DNA from: Beroe ovata
Taxonomy: Eukaryota > Ctenophora > Nuda > Beroida > Beroidae
Assembly (NCBI GenBank): GCA_946803715.1
Contig: CAMPET010000073.1
Location: 76,421 to 140,420, forward strand
Direction: 5' to 3'
Length of the DNA: 64,000 bases
The first letter of the stretch is position 1. Each line of letters opens with the position of its first letter. The notes below the pieces were generated by a model. The model saw only the letters and a list, made by a program, of their open reading frames with translations, made no database searches and had not been told where the DNA came from. The translations under genes were made by a program, and so were the position numbers. Of the stretch, positions 11,603 to 21,706 are shown one piece after another.

Positions 11603-14600
11603 ATGGGGCATTGGGAGTTTACTCTTCCTCATGACTTCAAGAGAGTTACGGACTGTGTATTGGAACATGTGTCTGATTTGCAGGGCGATTTCCCCCTTAC
11701 TCTTGTGATTGATGTGTTTGCTGTTGTTAAAGGAGGGGGGAAACACTTCAAGACCCCGCTGATGCATCTCCATTCTCTGAGTGACTCAAGGAGATTGTTG
11801 GTAGAACAAAATCTCGAGGACATTAACATGAATATTTTAGCAGAATCATTCATTGACGGGACTCCAAACATAAACGTCAAATCTGTGCGTCTCATTGTGG
11901 ATAGCAAAAAACGTTCAGCCGTGAAAAACTGTCCATTCTGCGCGTGTGATGTCGATAGATCTCACTGGTTGCGTCATATCTCATCATGTGGTGGAGCAAA
12001 CGTGTGCTTCACGTGTCTCCAGAGGGTTGACAATATCGCCTCTCATCGTGAGAACTGTGGTGTGACGAAATATAACTGTCTCATCTGCAATCGTGGGTTT
12101 ACAACCGCTGCTGCAAAGAAGTCTCACATGCGGATTTGTGCTCGCTCAAACATCTCATCACACCGTGCACGAATCGACGGGGGGACAGGTGTCAGATCTA
12201 CCGAAAACGTCAACTCCAATCAAGAGGCTCTGGGGGGCATGTTCCACGTAATCTCACTCAACCCACCGGTAGATATAGGTAAGTCCTAAACGTTCGGGTC
12301 TTTTGACAGTAAAGAAGCGTATGTGTGAATGTTTGTGTGTGTATGTGCGTGTTTTGTGTGTGTGTGTTCGTTGCAATAATCCGATTTACTTCAGGGACGG
12401 ATTATGAGGGCGCCCTTCTTGAGATGCATGAGCATCTCGAGGGCATTCTCACTAGTCGACGCGGCACAGGTATCAAGTTCTATCTTGAGATTGAGTTGAT
12501 GATGTCGCAACTCATACACGACAACCTGGAACCCAAGAGTTTCCATTCCAGTCCTACGCCATTCCTGATGGGGGGTGACATCACAACCCTCCTCGACCAA
12601 CACCGAAGTCTTATTGCTGAAAGGGTTGACGTGTTCCTCAGAAATGGCAGCTCCTGGGTGGTGGATGGTGTTAAGAAGATACACATCCACATTGCTCAGT
12701 AAGATAGCATTCGTGNNNNNNNNNNNNNNNNNNNNNNNNNNNNNNNNNNNNNNNNNNNNNNNNNNNNNNNNNNNNNNNNNNNNNNNNNNNNNNNNNNNNN
12801 NNNNNNNNNNNNNNNNNNNNNNNNNNNNNNNNNNNNNNNNNNNNNNNNNNNNNNNNNNNNNNNNNNNNNNNNNNNNTGTGTGTGTATGTGTGTGTGTGTG
12901 TACGTGTGGTGTGTGTGTGGTGTATGTGTGTGTGTGTGTAAACTGCGTGTATGCTTTGTATGTTATGGTCACCCCCTATTTAGATATAACCCTGCCGGGG
13001 CAAGCTCCTACATAGAGCTCCCGAGTGAGCTGAAGAGGAAGCGCTCCCTCCTCAACATACAGAACACAGAGGACCACATGTGTCTAACGTACTGCATTGT
13101 GGCTGATAAGCATCACAAGGAAGGGTGGATGCATCGCAACCCATATCGACCGCAATGTTATTCGCCCTTCTTGTCAGATGTGAAGATGGATGGGGTGGCC
13201 ATTCCCACTCCCTTAAAAGATGTGAGTGTAAAGTATAATGTTGTAAAAACTTGAGGATTCCATTCATGAAGTGAAATCGACATGCTTGATAAGTCGTGTT
13301 TGAAAGTTCTATAATTACACATGTGTGTGTGTGTTTCAGCTTCACAAGGTAGAAGCTCTGAACAATATCGGGGTCAACGTTTTCGGATGGAGTGATGGCA
13401 CTGATCCCGCCGAGAGGAGGGGTTACTACCCAATCCGCCTCACACGACAGTCCCTCCCCGATAGAGACATTGTGAACGTTCTCCTGATCGGGAATGAGAG
13501 CGGACAGCATTATGTCCTTATCAAGGACATATCTGGAATGTTGTCAGCCAATTCGAGAAACAATAGAAAGAAGTTCTATTGTCTCCGCTGTCTCCACGGG
13601 TATGTAGTTGTACTGATGGTTGATTGATAGAGGGGTGAGATAAAATTCGAGTTTCCGCTTTGATACTAACACTCGTGTCTGCCTGTCAGCTATACATCAA
13701 TGGAGCTACTGAAGTCCCACGGATTGGACTGTGCCTCTCACGAGATACAGAGGACAGAAATGCCGACGAAGGAGAAGGGTACATTGAGCTTCAACCGCTG
13801 GTGGAAGACGATCAAACACCCAGTGTACATAAGTTAGTAGCATATGATATGCGATTATTAAGTAATCACAAACCGGGGGGTAATTACTAACTGGGATCCA
13901 TTTTCCAGCGGCAGACATTGAGTGTTTGATTGAGAAAATCCCTGAGAGGACGGGAGATGGGGCCCCATGTCAGAAGAGGGTGAGGACCAGCTGCACGGAC
14001 AAGATAGCCGAGCACAAGCCCTACCTTGTGGCCTACAAGGTTAACTCCCACATTGCTGGGTTCGACACGCCAGTGCGTTCAATCTTTGGGGAGGGCTGTA
14101 TTGATACCTTCATAAAGGAAGTGGAGGAGTTGCATGCTCGGTTGCAACCGTTATTAACCAAGAACACACCGATGAAGATACCACCCCCCGAGCAGTTGAC
14201 TCAGATGAAGGCATCGACAGAATGCTGCATCTGTGGGGGGTACCTTGCCCTTACTGACAAACGGGACATGGACCATGATCATCAAACTGGCGAGGTGTAC
14301 GGATACGCGCACCCTGGTAATGATAAATTGAACTTTCTGTGTTTATTGATAGACCATAATACTAATAATAACGAAAATAATCGTCCATATTTATCCAGAT
14401 TGTAACAAGTTGAGACGTCAGAGAGACTTCCTGCCAGTGTTTTTCCACAACCTTCGTGGATACGATGGGCACCTCTTGGTGCAAGCTCTGGGGCGGAGCA
14501 ATGAGGGAGGCAACATTCGGATCATCCCTCGGAACATGGAGAAATATACAGCAATCATTAAAGGAGGGGTCTACTTTATGGGTGAGAATAATGACTCATT

Positions 14601-17088
14601 TGAAATACGAGGGTTTATTAAACTAAGTAGAGTCATTGAATCATTACTCTTATCTTTCAGATAGTAAAGCTCACCTCGACGTGAGTTTGGATAAGCTTTC
14701 TTCATCTTTGGTGAGAGAGGGGGACCGTTGGCTGACCCCGATCACCGACTATGTCGATCAGGAGCATGGGGGGTGCCCAAACAGAAGACAGTTGCTCCTA
14801 CGGAAGGGTGTCTTCCCCTTCGGATATGTAGACTGTCTACAGCGGTTGGAGGACTCCCTTCCTGGACGAGAATCATTCACCAATGATCTCACTGGTGAGG
14901 ATATCTCTGATGAGGACTTCTCCCATGTGTGCAAGATGTGGGAGATGTTTGACATGAAGACCCTAAGAGACCTTGCCGAGGTGTACGTCAAGAGTGATGT
15001 GCTGCTTCTCTCAGCAATCATGGATAAGTACCGGGAGGAGTGTCTAACCGCCTACAAACTCGATCCTGTGCACTATTTCACCGCACCTGGTATGGACCGA
15101 ATAAGAAATGATATAAATTGGGTCCGTTTTCCTAGTGCACCAAATATCATTCTTCAATGCGAAACTTGATTTGTCAGGTCTGACGTGGGATGCGGGACTG
15201 AAGTTTACTAAGGTTGAGCTCCAACTCCTCAAGGAAGAGGACATGTACATGTTCTGTGAGGGGGCTATACGAGGAGGTTAGTTTTTCTAACCAGCTAACC
15301 ATTGACTCGATTGTAACAATTTGAACAAACATTTACCCCCCAACCTTTAACCCTCATCATATAATCATTATCAGGAGTATCCACAATAACACACCGATTA
15401 GCTACAGCAAACAACCCGTATGTCAAAGAGACATTTGACTCATCAAAACCGATAGAATATCTCCTCTACATCGACGCCAACAATCTTGTAAGTACAATAT
15501 AATCTTGCATATGTGTGCAATTGTGTGTATGTGCGGTGTGTGTTTATATGTGAGCGCGGATAAGTATATGAATGATAAACTAGTTTACATTTCAGTACGG
15601 GTATAGTATGATGCAGAAGATGCCAATGGGAGGATTCAAGTGGAGGGAAGCCATGAATCTGCAAGAAATTCTAACATACGATGAGAATGAAAACACCAAA
15701 GGTTACTTTCTGGAGGTTGATGTGGAGATTCCAGAGGATCTTCACGAAACATTCAATGATCTCCCACCCTTCCCGGAGTCCGTCCTTATAACAGAAGACA
15801 TGGCATCACCGCTGACCCAAAAAGCACGGCAGGACTCAGGCCGATTCCCAAATGGTAAACGAGGGGAAAGAAAACTAGCACCAAACCTTCTCCCCAAGAA
15901 AAAGTACAAGTGCCACATCTCTGCCCTTAAGCTATACCTGAGCTTGGGGTGCAGACTGGTCACTGTTCATCGAGTGCTCGAGTTTGAGCACGACACCTGG
16001 CTGGCTCCCTACATCCAGCATAACACCAGCATGAGACAAAAGAGTACCTCGGAGTTCTCGAAAGACTTTTACAAGCTTATGAATAATGCCTTTTTTGGCA
16101 AAACCATGGAGGTAAGCTCGAAAATCCCGTACTAATCCATCAGCGGGTGTTTGATTCAGATGTTTGTGATGTATATGATATTATGAGCATATCAATACAT
16201 GTTTTCATTTCAGAACGTACGTGGATACAGGAGTATCTATCTTGTGAGCAACGAGAAGTCAGCAAAGTACCAGATTTCAAAACCGAACCTGAGAAATTTC
16301 AAGATATTCGGTCCGAACCTCGTTGCTTGTGAATTCAACAAGACATGCGTTGTGCTGGACAAGCCATTGTACATCGGGGCAACTATCTTGGATCATTCAA
16401 AAATCTTGATGTATAGGTAAGTCATATTCAAAACCGTCAATTTCAAGGGTGAATTGCTTATCACCAAACCTTAGGTATTACGTGAAATTCTATAGCTTAC
16501 AATATCATCCTTAGATTTTGGTATAGTGTCCTCAAGAAGAAATACGGGGAGAACATTCGTCTCTGCTTCACGGACACGGATAGTTTTCTCTTCTCAGTGC
16601 AGACGGAGGACATGTACAAAGACCTCGGTTCTGAGGAGCTAAGTCAACACTTTGACTTTCACAAATATCCCAGACAATCTCCACTGTTCAACGATGGGAA
16701 AGCCAATGTGCCGGGACTTTTCAAAGATGAAACTTGCGGTGCCCCAATCAGATCCTTCGTGGGATTGAGATCTAAATTATATTCAATTTCAATCTCCAGG
16801 GGTGAGCATTGTAGCGAAAAGATGGCAAGTGCTGGGATCAAAAAGGTGGTTGCAGCTCGTCATCTGAGTCATGATAAATATGTCACAACACTGCTATCTT
16901 TCAAGCAGCAAGCTGATCTGCATTTTTCCGAGACTCATCTCAATCAGAGGACAATACGGTCATTTAGTCACAAAATTTACACAATAGATCAGCGCAGGGT
17001 TGCCCTATCTTGTATTGACGATAAGCGCTATGTTTTGGAGGATAATGTTCATACGAATGCACATGGACACTGGGCTAATAGGATCTAG
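11603..17088 (+). CDS. Polinton protein-primed family B DNA polymerase, 13 exons
   Basis: Replicative polymerase of a Polinton/Maverick (family B, protein-primed type) with N-terminal proofreading exonuclease. Exons: 11,603-12,278; 12,395-12,698; 12,984-13,221; 13,340-13,599; 13,690-13,832; 13,909-14,316; 14,399-14,581; 14,661-15,089; 15,178-15,276; 15,375-15,487; 15,596-16,111; 16,214-16,416; 16,515-17,088. Phases match at every junction and the total is a multiple of three (about 1,381 residues). Exon 1 encodes Cys/His clusters (CPFCACD..H..H; CFTC; YNCLICNRGF). Exo motifs are ADIECLIE (exon 6), FFHNLRGYDGH (exon 7) and YVKSDVLLL (exon 8). Polymerase motif A (YIDANNLYG) spans exons 10-11, motif B is KLMNNAFFGKTME (exon 11) and motif C is FTDTDSFLF (exon 13). 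No stop or frameshift is seen. Intron 2 holds a (TG)n tract with an N gap. The copy looks coding-competent, though expression is unknown. Confidence 0.92.
12716..12876. other. Assembly gap in a (TG)n tract
   Basis: Run of N inside intron 2 of the Polinton polymerase, followed by TG dinucleotide repeats to about 12,945. This is a typical microsatellite gap, and no coding sequence seems to be lost. Confidence 0.95.
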
Positions 17089-17214
17089 TTTATAATTGTA
17101 ATTCTAGTTTATACCTAATTGTAATTTGAATGAGTTTGTCGTTTTACTCAGTAGGAGAGCATGTTTGGATATGTAGTAAAATAATAGTGTAATATCACTC
17201 ATAAATATCATTCG

Positions 17215-17709
17215 TTAATAACGGACATAATCAGGAAGGGGGTACATTGTTAAAAACTCTTTGATATGCCACATCTTCGAAAGAGAACAATAACGGGGAG
17301 TGTGACGTACGCCACAATTCGATGGGGACAGTCTCTGGGGATACTTATGCATGCTAATGTTTTGAATGTCCCATACATCTCCACAGGGGAGCACTGAGCT
17401 GATGAAATCTACGGATATGCTGCCTGCTGTAAAAATTCTATACGCACTCAAGGTCTTCAGAATGGACACATGGGTGTAGTAGTCGAGTGAGCCGTCCTGA
17501 TGATCAAACATGCTCATGCCCCCGAGCACGTTATGGTAGTGACGAAGAGTTGGAATGTCTCTGCCAGTCGGATAGTAGTCTGTCGGTTTCTTGAAGATGT
17601 AGTGTCGCACTGTGTTGCTATCGAGTAGGTAAATGGATAGCTCCTTGAGGATAAATCTTCTAGAAAAGTTTACCCCCTCCACAGTAACAATACAACTCTT
17701 GATGGACAT
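17215..17709 (-). CDS. Polinton-associated ORF, function unknown
   Basis: Uninterrupted 164-residue frame on the minus strand, 125 bp from the end of the convergent polymerase gene. The N-terminus (VTVEGVNFSRRFILKELSI) looks like a motif I have seen in uncharacterised Polinton and related virus-like proteins (a short beta strand ending V-x-G, then F-(I/L)-x-KEL). The rest has no signal peptide, membrane segment or clear catalytic set. It begins the block of minus-strand genes that faces the polymerase. Family assignment is from recollection of the pattern only. Confidence 0.6.
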   Translation of the reverse strand: MSIKSCIVTVEGVNFSRRFILKELSIYLLDSNTVRHYIFKKPTDYYPTGRDIPTLRHYHNVLGGMSMFDHQDGSLDYYTHVSILKTLSAYRIFTAGSISVDFISSVLPCGDVWDIQNISMHKYPQRLSPSNCGVRHTPRYCSLSKMWHIKEFLTMYPLPDYVRY

Positions 17710-17791
17710 ATCAAATGATATCGAGGATGAGAGAAGACTGAATATATATCTCCAACTGATTCAACGGGAGCTTTTATATCTCATGTACATG

Positions 17792-18343
17792 TTAGAGTGC
17801 TTGATTAATCGACATGGGTGGAGGTGCGGCTTGGGTAGTTGCTCGTTTACGTTTCGTTGGAGCTTTAGTGGTCTTACTCTTTGTTTGGGGGGCAAATGCT
17901 TGGTCAATTATATCGTCAACAAACTCATTAACATATCGTCCATAGTACAGTGCGTCACCAGTAATGGTCAGGAGAAACTGCCGCCCATTAGAAACATAAC
18001 ATGCTTCATCGTTGGTGAGGTCATTAGAATGTGGGAGCCTATCCTGTACCTGCTTGTAAAGTTGTACAATTGTAGGCAATATCCCACCTCGCACCTCATT
18101 GAACGTGGCCTTAACTTTTTCTAATAGAGATTGTTGTTGACAAAGGTGTAAAACGGGGCTCTTTAGTTTAGCCTGACAGCCAGGGCATCGAACGTTTGCA
18201 AGCTGTACCGACTGTCTGATCACCTGCTCACACAGGAATCCTATCCATATATCATCAAAGTAGCTTAGCATTTCACTGTAACATTTATGGTGTGTTAATC
18301 TCTTGGTTTCTATTGGATTTGACATAGGATCGAACAGAATCAA
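17792..18343 (-). CDS. Polinton-associated ORF with CPGC zinc-binding-like motif
   Basis: Minus-strand frame of up to 183 residues; a second in-frame ATG at 18,325 is an alternative start. It contains VRCPGCQAKLKSPVLHLC, a C-x2-C...H-x-C cluster that could bind zinc, followed by a helical region. The tail is lysine- and proline-rich (TKSKTTKAPTKRKRATTQAA), as in nucleic-acid-binding or nuclear-targeting tails. It overlaps the 3' end of the upstream gene (18,285-18,776) by 41-59 bp in a different frame, which fits compact virus-like packing. I do not recognise the family. Confidence 0.6.
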   Translation of the reverse strand: MILFDPMSNPIETKRLTHHKCYSEMLSYFDDIWIGFLCEQVIRQSVQLANVRCPGCQAKLKSPVLHLCQQQSLLEKVKATFNEVRGGILPTIVQLYKQVQDRLPHSNDLTNDEACYVSNGRQFLLTITGDALYYGRYVNEFVDDIIDQAFAPQTKSKTTKAPTKRKRATTQAAPPPMSINQAL

Positions 18344-18776
18344 ATAGATCGGGGGATTTCACAAGGAGCACAAAGAACAGCAAAAACCCGACAAGCTCTT
18401 CATATCCCATACCTTTACTGTACCATACAGAACACGATACAGGTGGATTGGGTATTGTTGCATTAACAAAGGTAAAGGAATCATACGATTCAATGTTGGG
18501 TTTCCCCTCCCCCAAAACACGAATCATTTCAGCTCCGTTTACAAAGGTCGGCCACGTATAATCCCATAAATCACCATATTCATCCAACTTAAAGCGAGTA
18601 TACCCCTCCTCATCATATATGTAGAGATTTATAGTTTTATTATTCCTAAAAAGATGAAGAGTATTTAGTCCACCGTGGAAAAAGAGCATATCCTGATTCA
18701 TCTGATCATTGGTTATAAATCTTACTGTAAAATCGGGTGAAAGGAGAGCTGAGAATAACAGAGTTAGATTCATCAT
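18285..18776 (-). CDS. Unrecognised Polinton ORF with signal-like N-terminus and membrane segment
   Basis: 163 residues. The N-terminus (MMNLTLLFSALLSPDF) resembles a short signal peptide. The middle is acidic and aromatic with an NNKT and an NATI sequon (possible N-glycosylation). A strongly hydrophobic stretch near residues 128-142 (ELVGFLLFFVLLV) looks like a transmembrane segment before a short basic tail. The layout suggests a type I membrane protein. Polintons do not usually carry such a gene in their core set, so this is an accessory gene of this lineage. No family could be named. Confidence 0.55.
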   Translation of the reverse strand: MMNLTLLFSALLSPDFTVRFITNDQMNQDMLFFHGGLNTLHLFRNNKTINLYIYDEEGYTRFKLDEYGDLWDYTWPTFVNGAEMIRVLGEGKPNIESYDSFTFVNATIPNPPVSCSVWYSKGMGYEELVGFLLFFVLLVKSPDLFDSVRSYVKSNRNQEINTP

Positions 18777-18811
18777 TAAAAGCTTGTGATGATATCAAAA
18801 CTCGTGTCTAT

Positions 18812-19990
18812 TTATAGTGATTGACCCCCATATCTCGCATATGATTTAGACAAAAGTTTAATGGAAGCATCAATCACACCAAAAATTCTCTCAAAGGATT
18901 CTTTATGGGTGGAAATGTAGGATTTAACATGTTCAATGCTTGAGTTCTCCAATTTCCTTATCATATCACGGTCGTCAGATGATAGTGCTATCCTCTGTGG
19001 ATTTGTTATTGGTATGATACCATAGTTTAGTCCTAAAAATAGCTTTTGCAACGCTGACAATAACTTGCTATTCCTAAGAATTGCATTTATCTGCTTTCCA
19101 CTCATCAGATTTCTAATTTTATTGAAATCCTCAATGGTCACATTATTGATGACGGCTTTTGAAATGGCATTTAACTCATAATCCCCTTCTAGCTCCTCCA
19201 TCTCACTCAGCTGTTGCTTGAGCAAATCTATTTTAGACATACAATCGGCTTCAATCTGATTTTGTTTCCGTACTGCTGACTTGTACATGCGTTTCCACTT
19301 GGTAATCTCAAGCTTCATCTGATCAATGGAATGTTCATCTGATCGTTGTTCCACTCTTCTATACTTGCTCTGTGATAAACTTCCATTAGATAACATGCGT
19401 TTTAATCCGCGTCGTCCATTCAACTTTGGTCGTTTCTTCGCATTCCCCATAGAATCACTTGTGAGAGGACGTTTTGTTCCCCGTTTCTCAACGCTGCTAT
19501 CTGTTATTCTACGCGTTCGTTTGGACTTTCCACGAAAGTTGCTAGTATCCATAACATCACCAGAGCTAAACGAATCTTGACTACTATCCGTGATCCTTCG
19601 AGATCGTTTAGATTTTCTCTTGAAATTAGTTGAATTATCAACAGAGTCGACACTACTGTCAGTGATCCTCCGTGATCTCTTGGACTTTCCACGAAAATTT
19701 GTCGATATTTCCACGGGATCTTCGATATCCTCGCGGGAGTACGGGGGTTGTTCCCGTGATTTCGGCTTCTCCACAGTGGTGTGGGGGCTTTGCCCCCACA
19801 CCGTTTCCCCATCCCCCACTTTAGCATACTTTTGGGGGTGTGCGTCATATGGGGCAGGTTGGGGGCTCCTCTTGAGAGACTTGTTGACAATTGCTACCGT
19901 TGCTCCATGCTCCTGTGATTTGTGCTTGAAATATGCAAAGTTGCTGGTGAACACCTCACTACACTGATTACAAGCAATGGGGCTTGTCAT
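18812..19990 (-). CDS. Polinton ORF: C2H2 finger, basic repeats, coiled coil
   Basis: 392-residue frame. Residues 1-30 hold one C2H2 finger (CNQCSEVFTS..H..H). Around residues 93-170 three near-copies of a basic unit (NFRGKSKRSRRITDSS) occur in tandem, and a further Lys/Arg-rich stretch (KRGTKRPL..GNAKKRPKL) follows. Residues about 220-270 are predicted by eye to form a coiled coil (long K/E/Q-rich heptads). The C-terminal third is a compact helical domain without a motif I know. The composition fits a DNA- or chromatin-binding core protein packed with the genome, but that is inference. It is divergently oriented from the integrase, with a 49-bp spacer that must hold both promoters. Confidence 0.7.
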   Translation of the reverse strand: MTSPIACNQCSEVFTSNFAYFKHKSQEHGATVAIVNKSLKRSPQPAPYDAHPQKYAKVGDGETVWGQSPHTTVEKPKSREQPPYSREDIEDPVEISTNFRGKSKRSRRITDSSVDSVDNSTNFKRKSKRSRRITDSSQDSFSSGDVMDTSNFRGKSKRTRRITDSSVEKRGTKRPLTSDSMGNAKKRPKLNGRRGLKRMLSNGSLSQSKYRRVEQRSDEHSIDQMKLEITKWKRMYKSAVRKQNQIEADCMSKIDLLKQQLSEMEELEGDYELNAISKAVINNVTIEDFNKIRNLMSGKQINAILRNSKLLSALQKLFLGLNYGIIPITNPQRIALSSDDRDMIRKLENSSIEHVKSYISTHKESFERIFGVIDASIKLLSKSYARYGGQSL

Positions 19991-20039
19991 ATTGAAACGA
20001 GACTGTAGTTTCCTATAAATAGAGTTCTTTTATATACAT
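19991..20039. promoter_or_regulatory. Divergent promoter spacer
   Basis: Only 49 bp separate the ATGs of the minus-strand C2H2/coiled-coil gene and the plus-strand integrase. A TATAAA (20,015-20,020) and a TATATA (20,031-20,036) are visible. A shared bidirectional promoter is inferred from the spacing. Confidence 0.4.
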
Positions 20040-21104
20040 ATGTCCGTGATGGATCTGAGGGAGTACTATAATAATCCCAAGTTTGAGGGGGGCTTGGGTG
20101 GCGCAAAACGGTTTTATAAGGCAATAAAACGAATTGACCCTACTATATCCTTTAAAAAGGTTCGTGAATATCTTCGATCAGATGATGCTTATACCCTGCA
20201 CAAGCCGGTGAAGAAACCCAGAAAATATCGTCGTGTCTACACAAAACGACCGGGGTATCTTTTTCAGTTAGATCTCGTTGATATGTCGGCACATTCTAGG
20301 AAGAATAAGGGATATAAATGGATAATAAATTGCATCGACACATTTTCAAAGAAACTGTGGAGCTACAAGACCAAGGATAAACGTGGTTTAACGATAACCA
20401 ATGCTTTGAAACAGATGCTCACTCAAACCAAGCCTTTGAAAATTGAAACCGATGGTGGTACAGAGTTTAAAAATTCTCATTTCCGAGCTCTCTTGAAAAA
20501 GTTGAATATACAGACTTATAGCATTTATTCAGATAACAAAGCATGCATTGTCGAACGCGTGAATAGAACCATGAAAACGCGCATGTACCGTTACTTTACA
20601 GCTCGTGGATCCCATCAGTGGTATGATATACTAGATGATTTAGTCGAATCTTACAATAACAGCTACCATAGCTCAATCAAATGTACTCCCAACGAGGTAA
20701 ATACCAGCAATGAAGCTACAATCAGAGCAATATTATACCCGAGGGAAAACCCAAGCAGAAGAGCAAAGTTGAGTGTAGGTGACACTGTTAGAATTACTCG
20801 GATAAAAAGCCCATTCCAAAAGGGATATGAACAAGCATGGAGTTATGAGATTTTCAAGGTTTCCGACATACAAAAAACTAATCCTGTTACGTACAAAATA
20901 CGGGATTTCAATGATGAGGATATAAAGGGAAGCTTCTACGAGGAGGAGCTACTGCTGACAGATAAATCATCAAATATCTACCCCGTTGAGAAGGTTATCA
21001 GGAAACGTACAATAAGGGGAGAAGTTGAATACCTGGTCAAGTACATTGGATATCCTGATATTTTCAATAGTTGGGTGAAACAGCGAGATTTATTCAAGTT
21101 ATAG
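20040..21104 (+). CDS. Polinton retroviral-type integrase with C-terminal chromodomain
   Basis: 354-residue DDE integrase that would insert the element into the genome. The catalytic core has D78 (in FQLDLVDM), D138 (in ETDGGTEF) and E172 (in CIVERVNRT), with 33 residues between the last two, close to the usual D-35-E spacing. An SH3-like barrel (RAKLSVGDTVRI) follows near residue 243. A chromodomain spans residues about 315-352 (YPVEKVIRKR..EYLVKYIGY..SWV). The reading frame is complete. The gene sits in the middle of the element, next to the ATPase, which starts 3 bp after its stop codon. The chromodomain suggests targeting to methylated histone H3, by analogy with other integrases. Confidence 0.92.
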   Translation: MSVMDLREYYNNPKFEGGLGGAKRFYKAIKRIDPTISFKKVREYLRSDDAYTLHKPVKKPRKYRRVYTKRPGYLFQLDLVDMSAHSRKNKGYKWIINCIDTFSKKLWSYKTKDKRGLTITNALKQMLTQTKPLKIETDGGTEFKNSHFRALLKKLNIQTYSIYSDNKACIVERVNRTMKTRMYRYFTARGSHQWYDILDDLVESYNNSYHSSIKCTPNEVNTSNEATIRAILYPRENPSRRAKLSVGDTVRITRIKSPFQKGYEQAWSYEIFKVSDIQKTNPVTYKIRDFNDEDIKGSFYEEELLLTDKSSNIYPVEKVIRKRTIRGEVEYLVKYIGYPDIFNSWVKQRDLFKL

Positions 21105-21106
21105 CC

Positions 21107-21706
21107 ATGCCAATCAAATTTCTAGCATGTCATAATACCATTGTGTTTGGGCAAACAGGTGCCGGGAAGACATATTTCATGCGACGAGTAATTGAACAAC
21201 GATTGGTTGAACCATTTCCCCACAACATCTATTGGATGTATGGGGTAGAACAGTCCTTCATGAGCGAATACCCCAACATTACATTCCTCAAGGGTCTCCA
21301 GCTAGATAAAATAGACTCTTCTAAACCGAGTATGGTTGTACTGGATGATTTGCTGTTAAATGTCGATTCTGAAATGGCTTCGGCATTCATTATGGGCAGC
21401 CATCATAAACAGATCTCACTATTTTTCCTATGTCAAAACCTATTTCAAAACTGTAACCTATTCAGACTTATGAATCAAAACACGCACTATTATGTACTGT
21501 TTCATAATCAAAGAAACTTTCGACAAGTACACACACTTGCAAGACAAATTTTCGTTGGTAAAGACCTACAACGAATTTTGGTGGCTTATAAAAGGGCATC
21601 ACAGAGTGCACGTGATTTCATTCTCCTGAGCTTCTCCCCCCAACTTCCACAAGAGCTTACCGTTATTGGCGATTATTGGCGTACATGGCCAAGCGTGTAC
21701 CTATAA
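21107..21706 (+). CDS. Polinton packaging-type ATPase (FtsK/HerA, A32-like)
   Basis: 199-residue P-loop ATPase of the genome-packaging family found in Polintons, PRD1-like and adenoviral relatives. Walker A is GQTGAGKT (residues 15-22), and Walker B is MVVLDDLL with the acidic pair at 80-81. A downstream LFFLCQNLF segment corresponds to the conserved Q/N sensor strand. I chose ATG at 21,107, right after the integrase stop, because the longer frame from 21,071 overlaps the integrase and adds nothing conserved. The frame is intact. Confidence 0.88.
   Translation: MPIKFLACHNTIVFGQTGAGKTYFMRRVIEQRLVEPFPHNIYWMYGVEQSFMSEYPNITFLKGLQLDKIDSSKPSMVVLDDLLLNVDSEMASAFIMGSHHKQISLFFLCQNLFQNCNLFRLMNQNTHYYVLFHNQRNFRQVHTLARQIFVGKDLQRILVAYKRASQSARDFILLSFSPQLPQELTVIGDYWRTWPSVYL

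Noticed and set aside
12391-12972. Open frames across the (TG)n tract and N run
   Set aside because: Dinucleotide repeats and unknown bases give artificial Thr/His or Cys/Val runs. The real coding here is exon 2 of the polymerase.
18285-18776. Calling the membrane ORF an envelope or fusion protein
   Set aside because: The size (163 residues) is too small and there is no fusion-peptide, furin-site or heptad pattern. Only a membrane anchor is supported.
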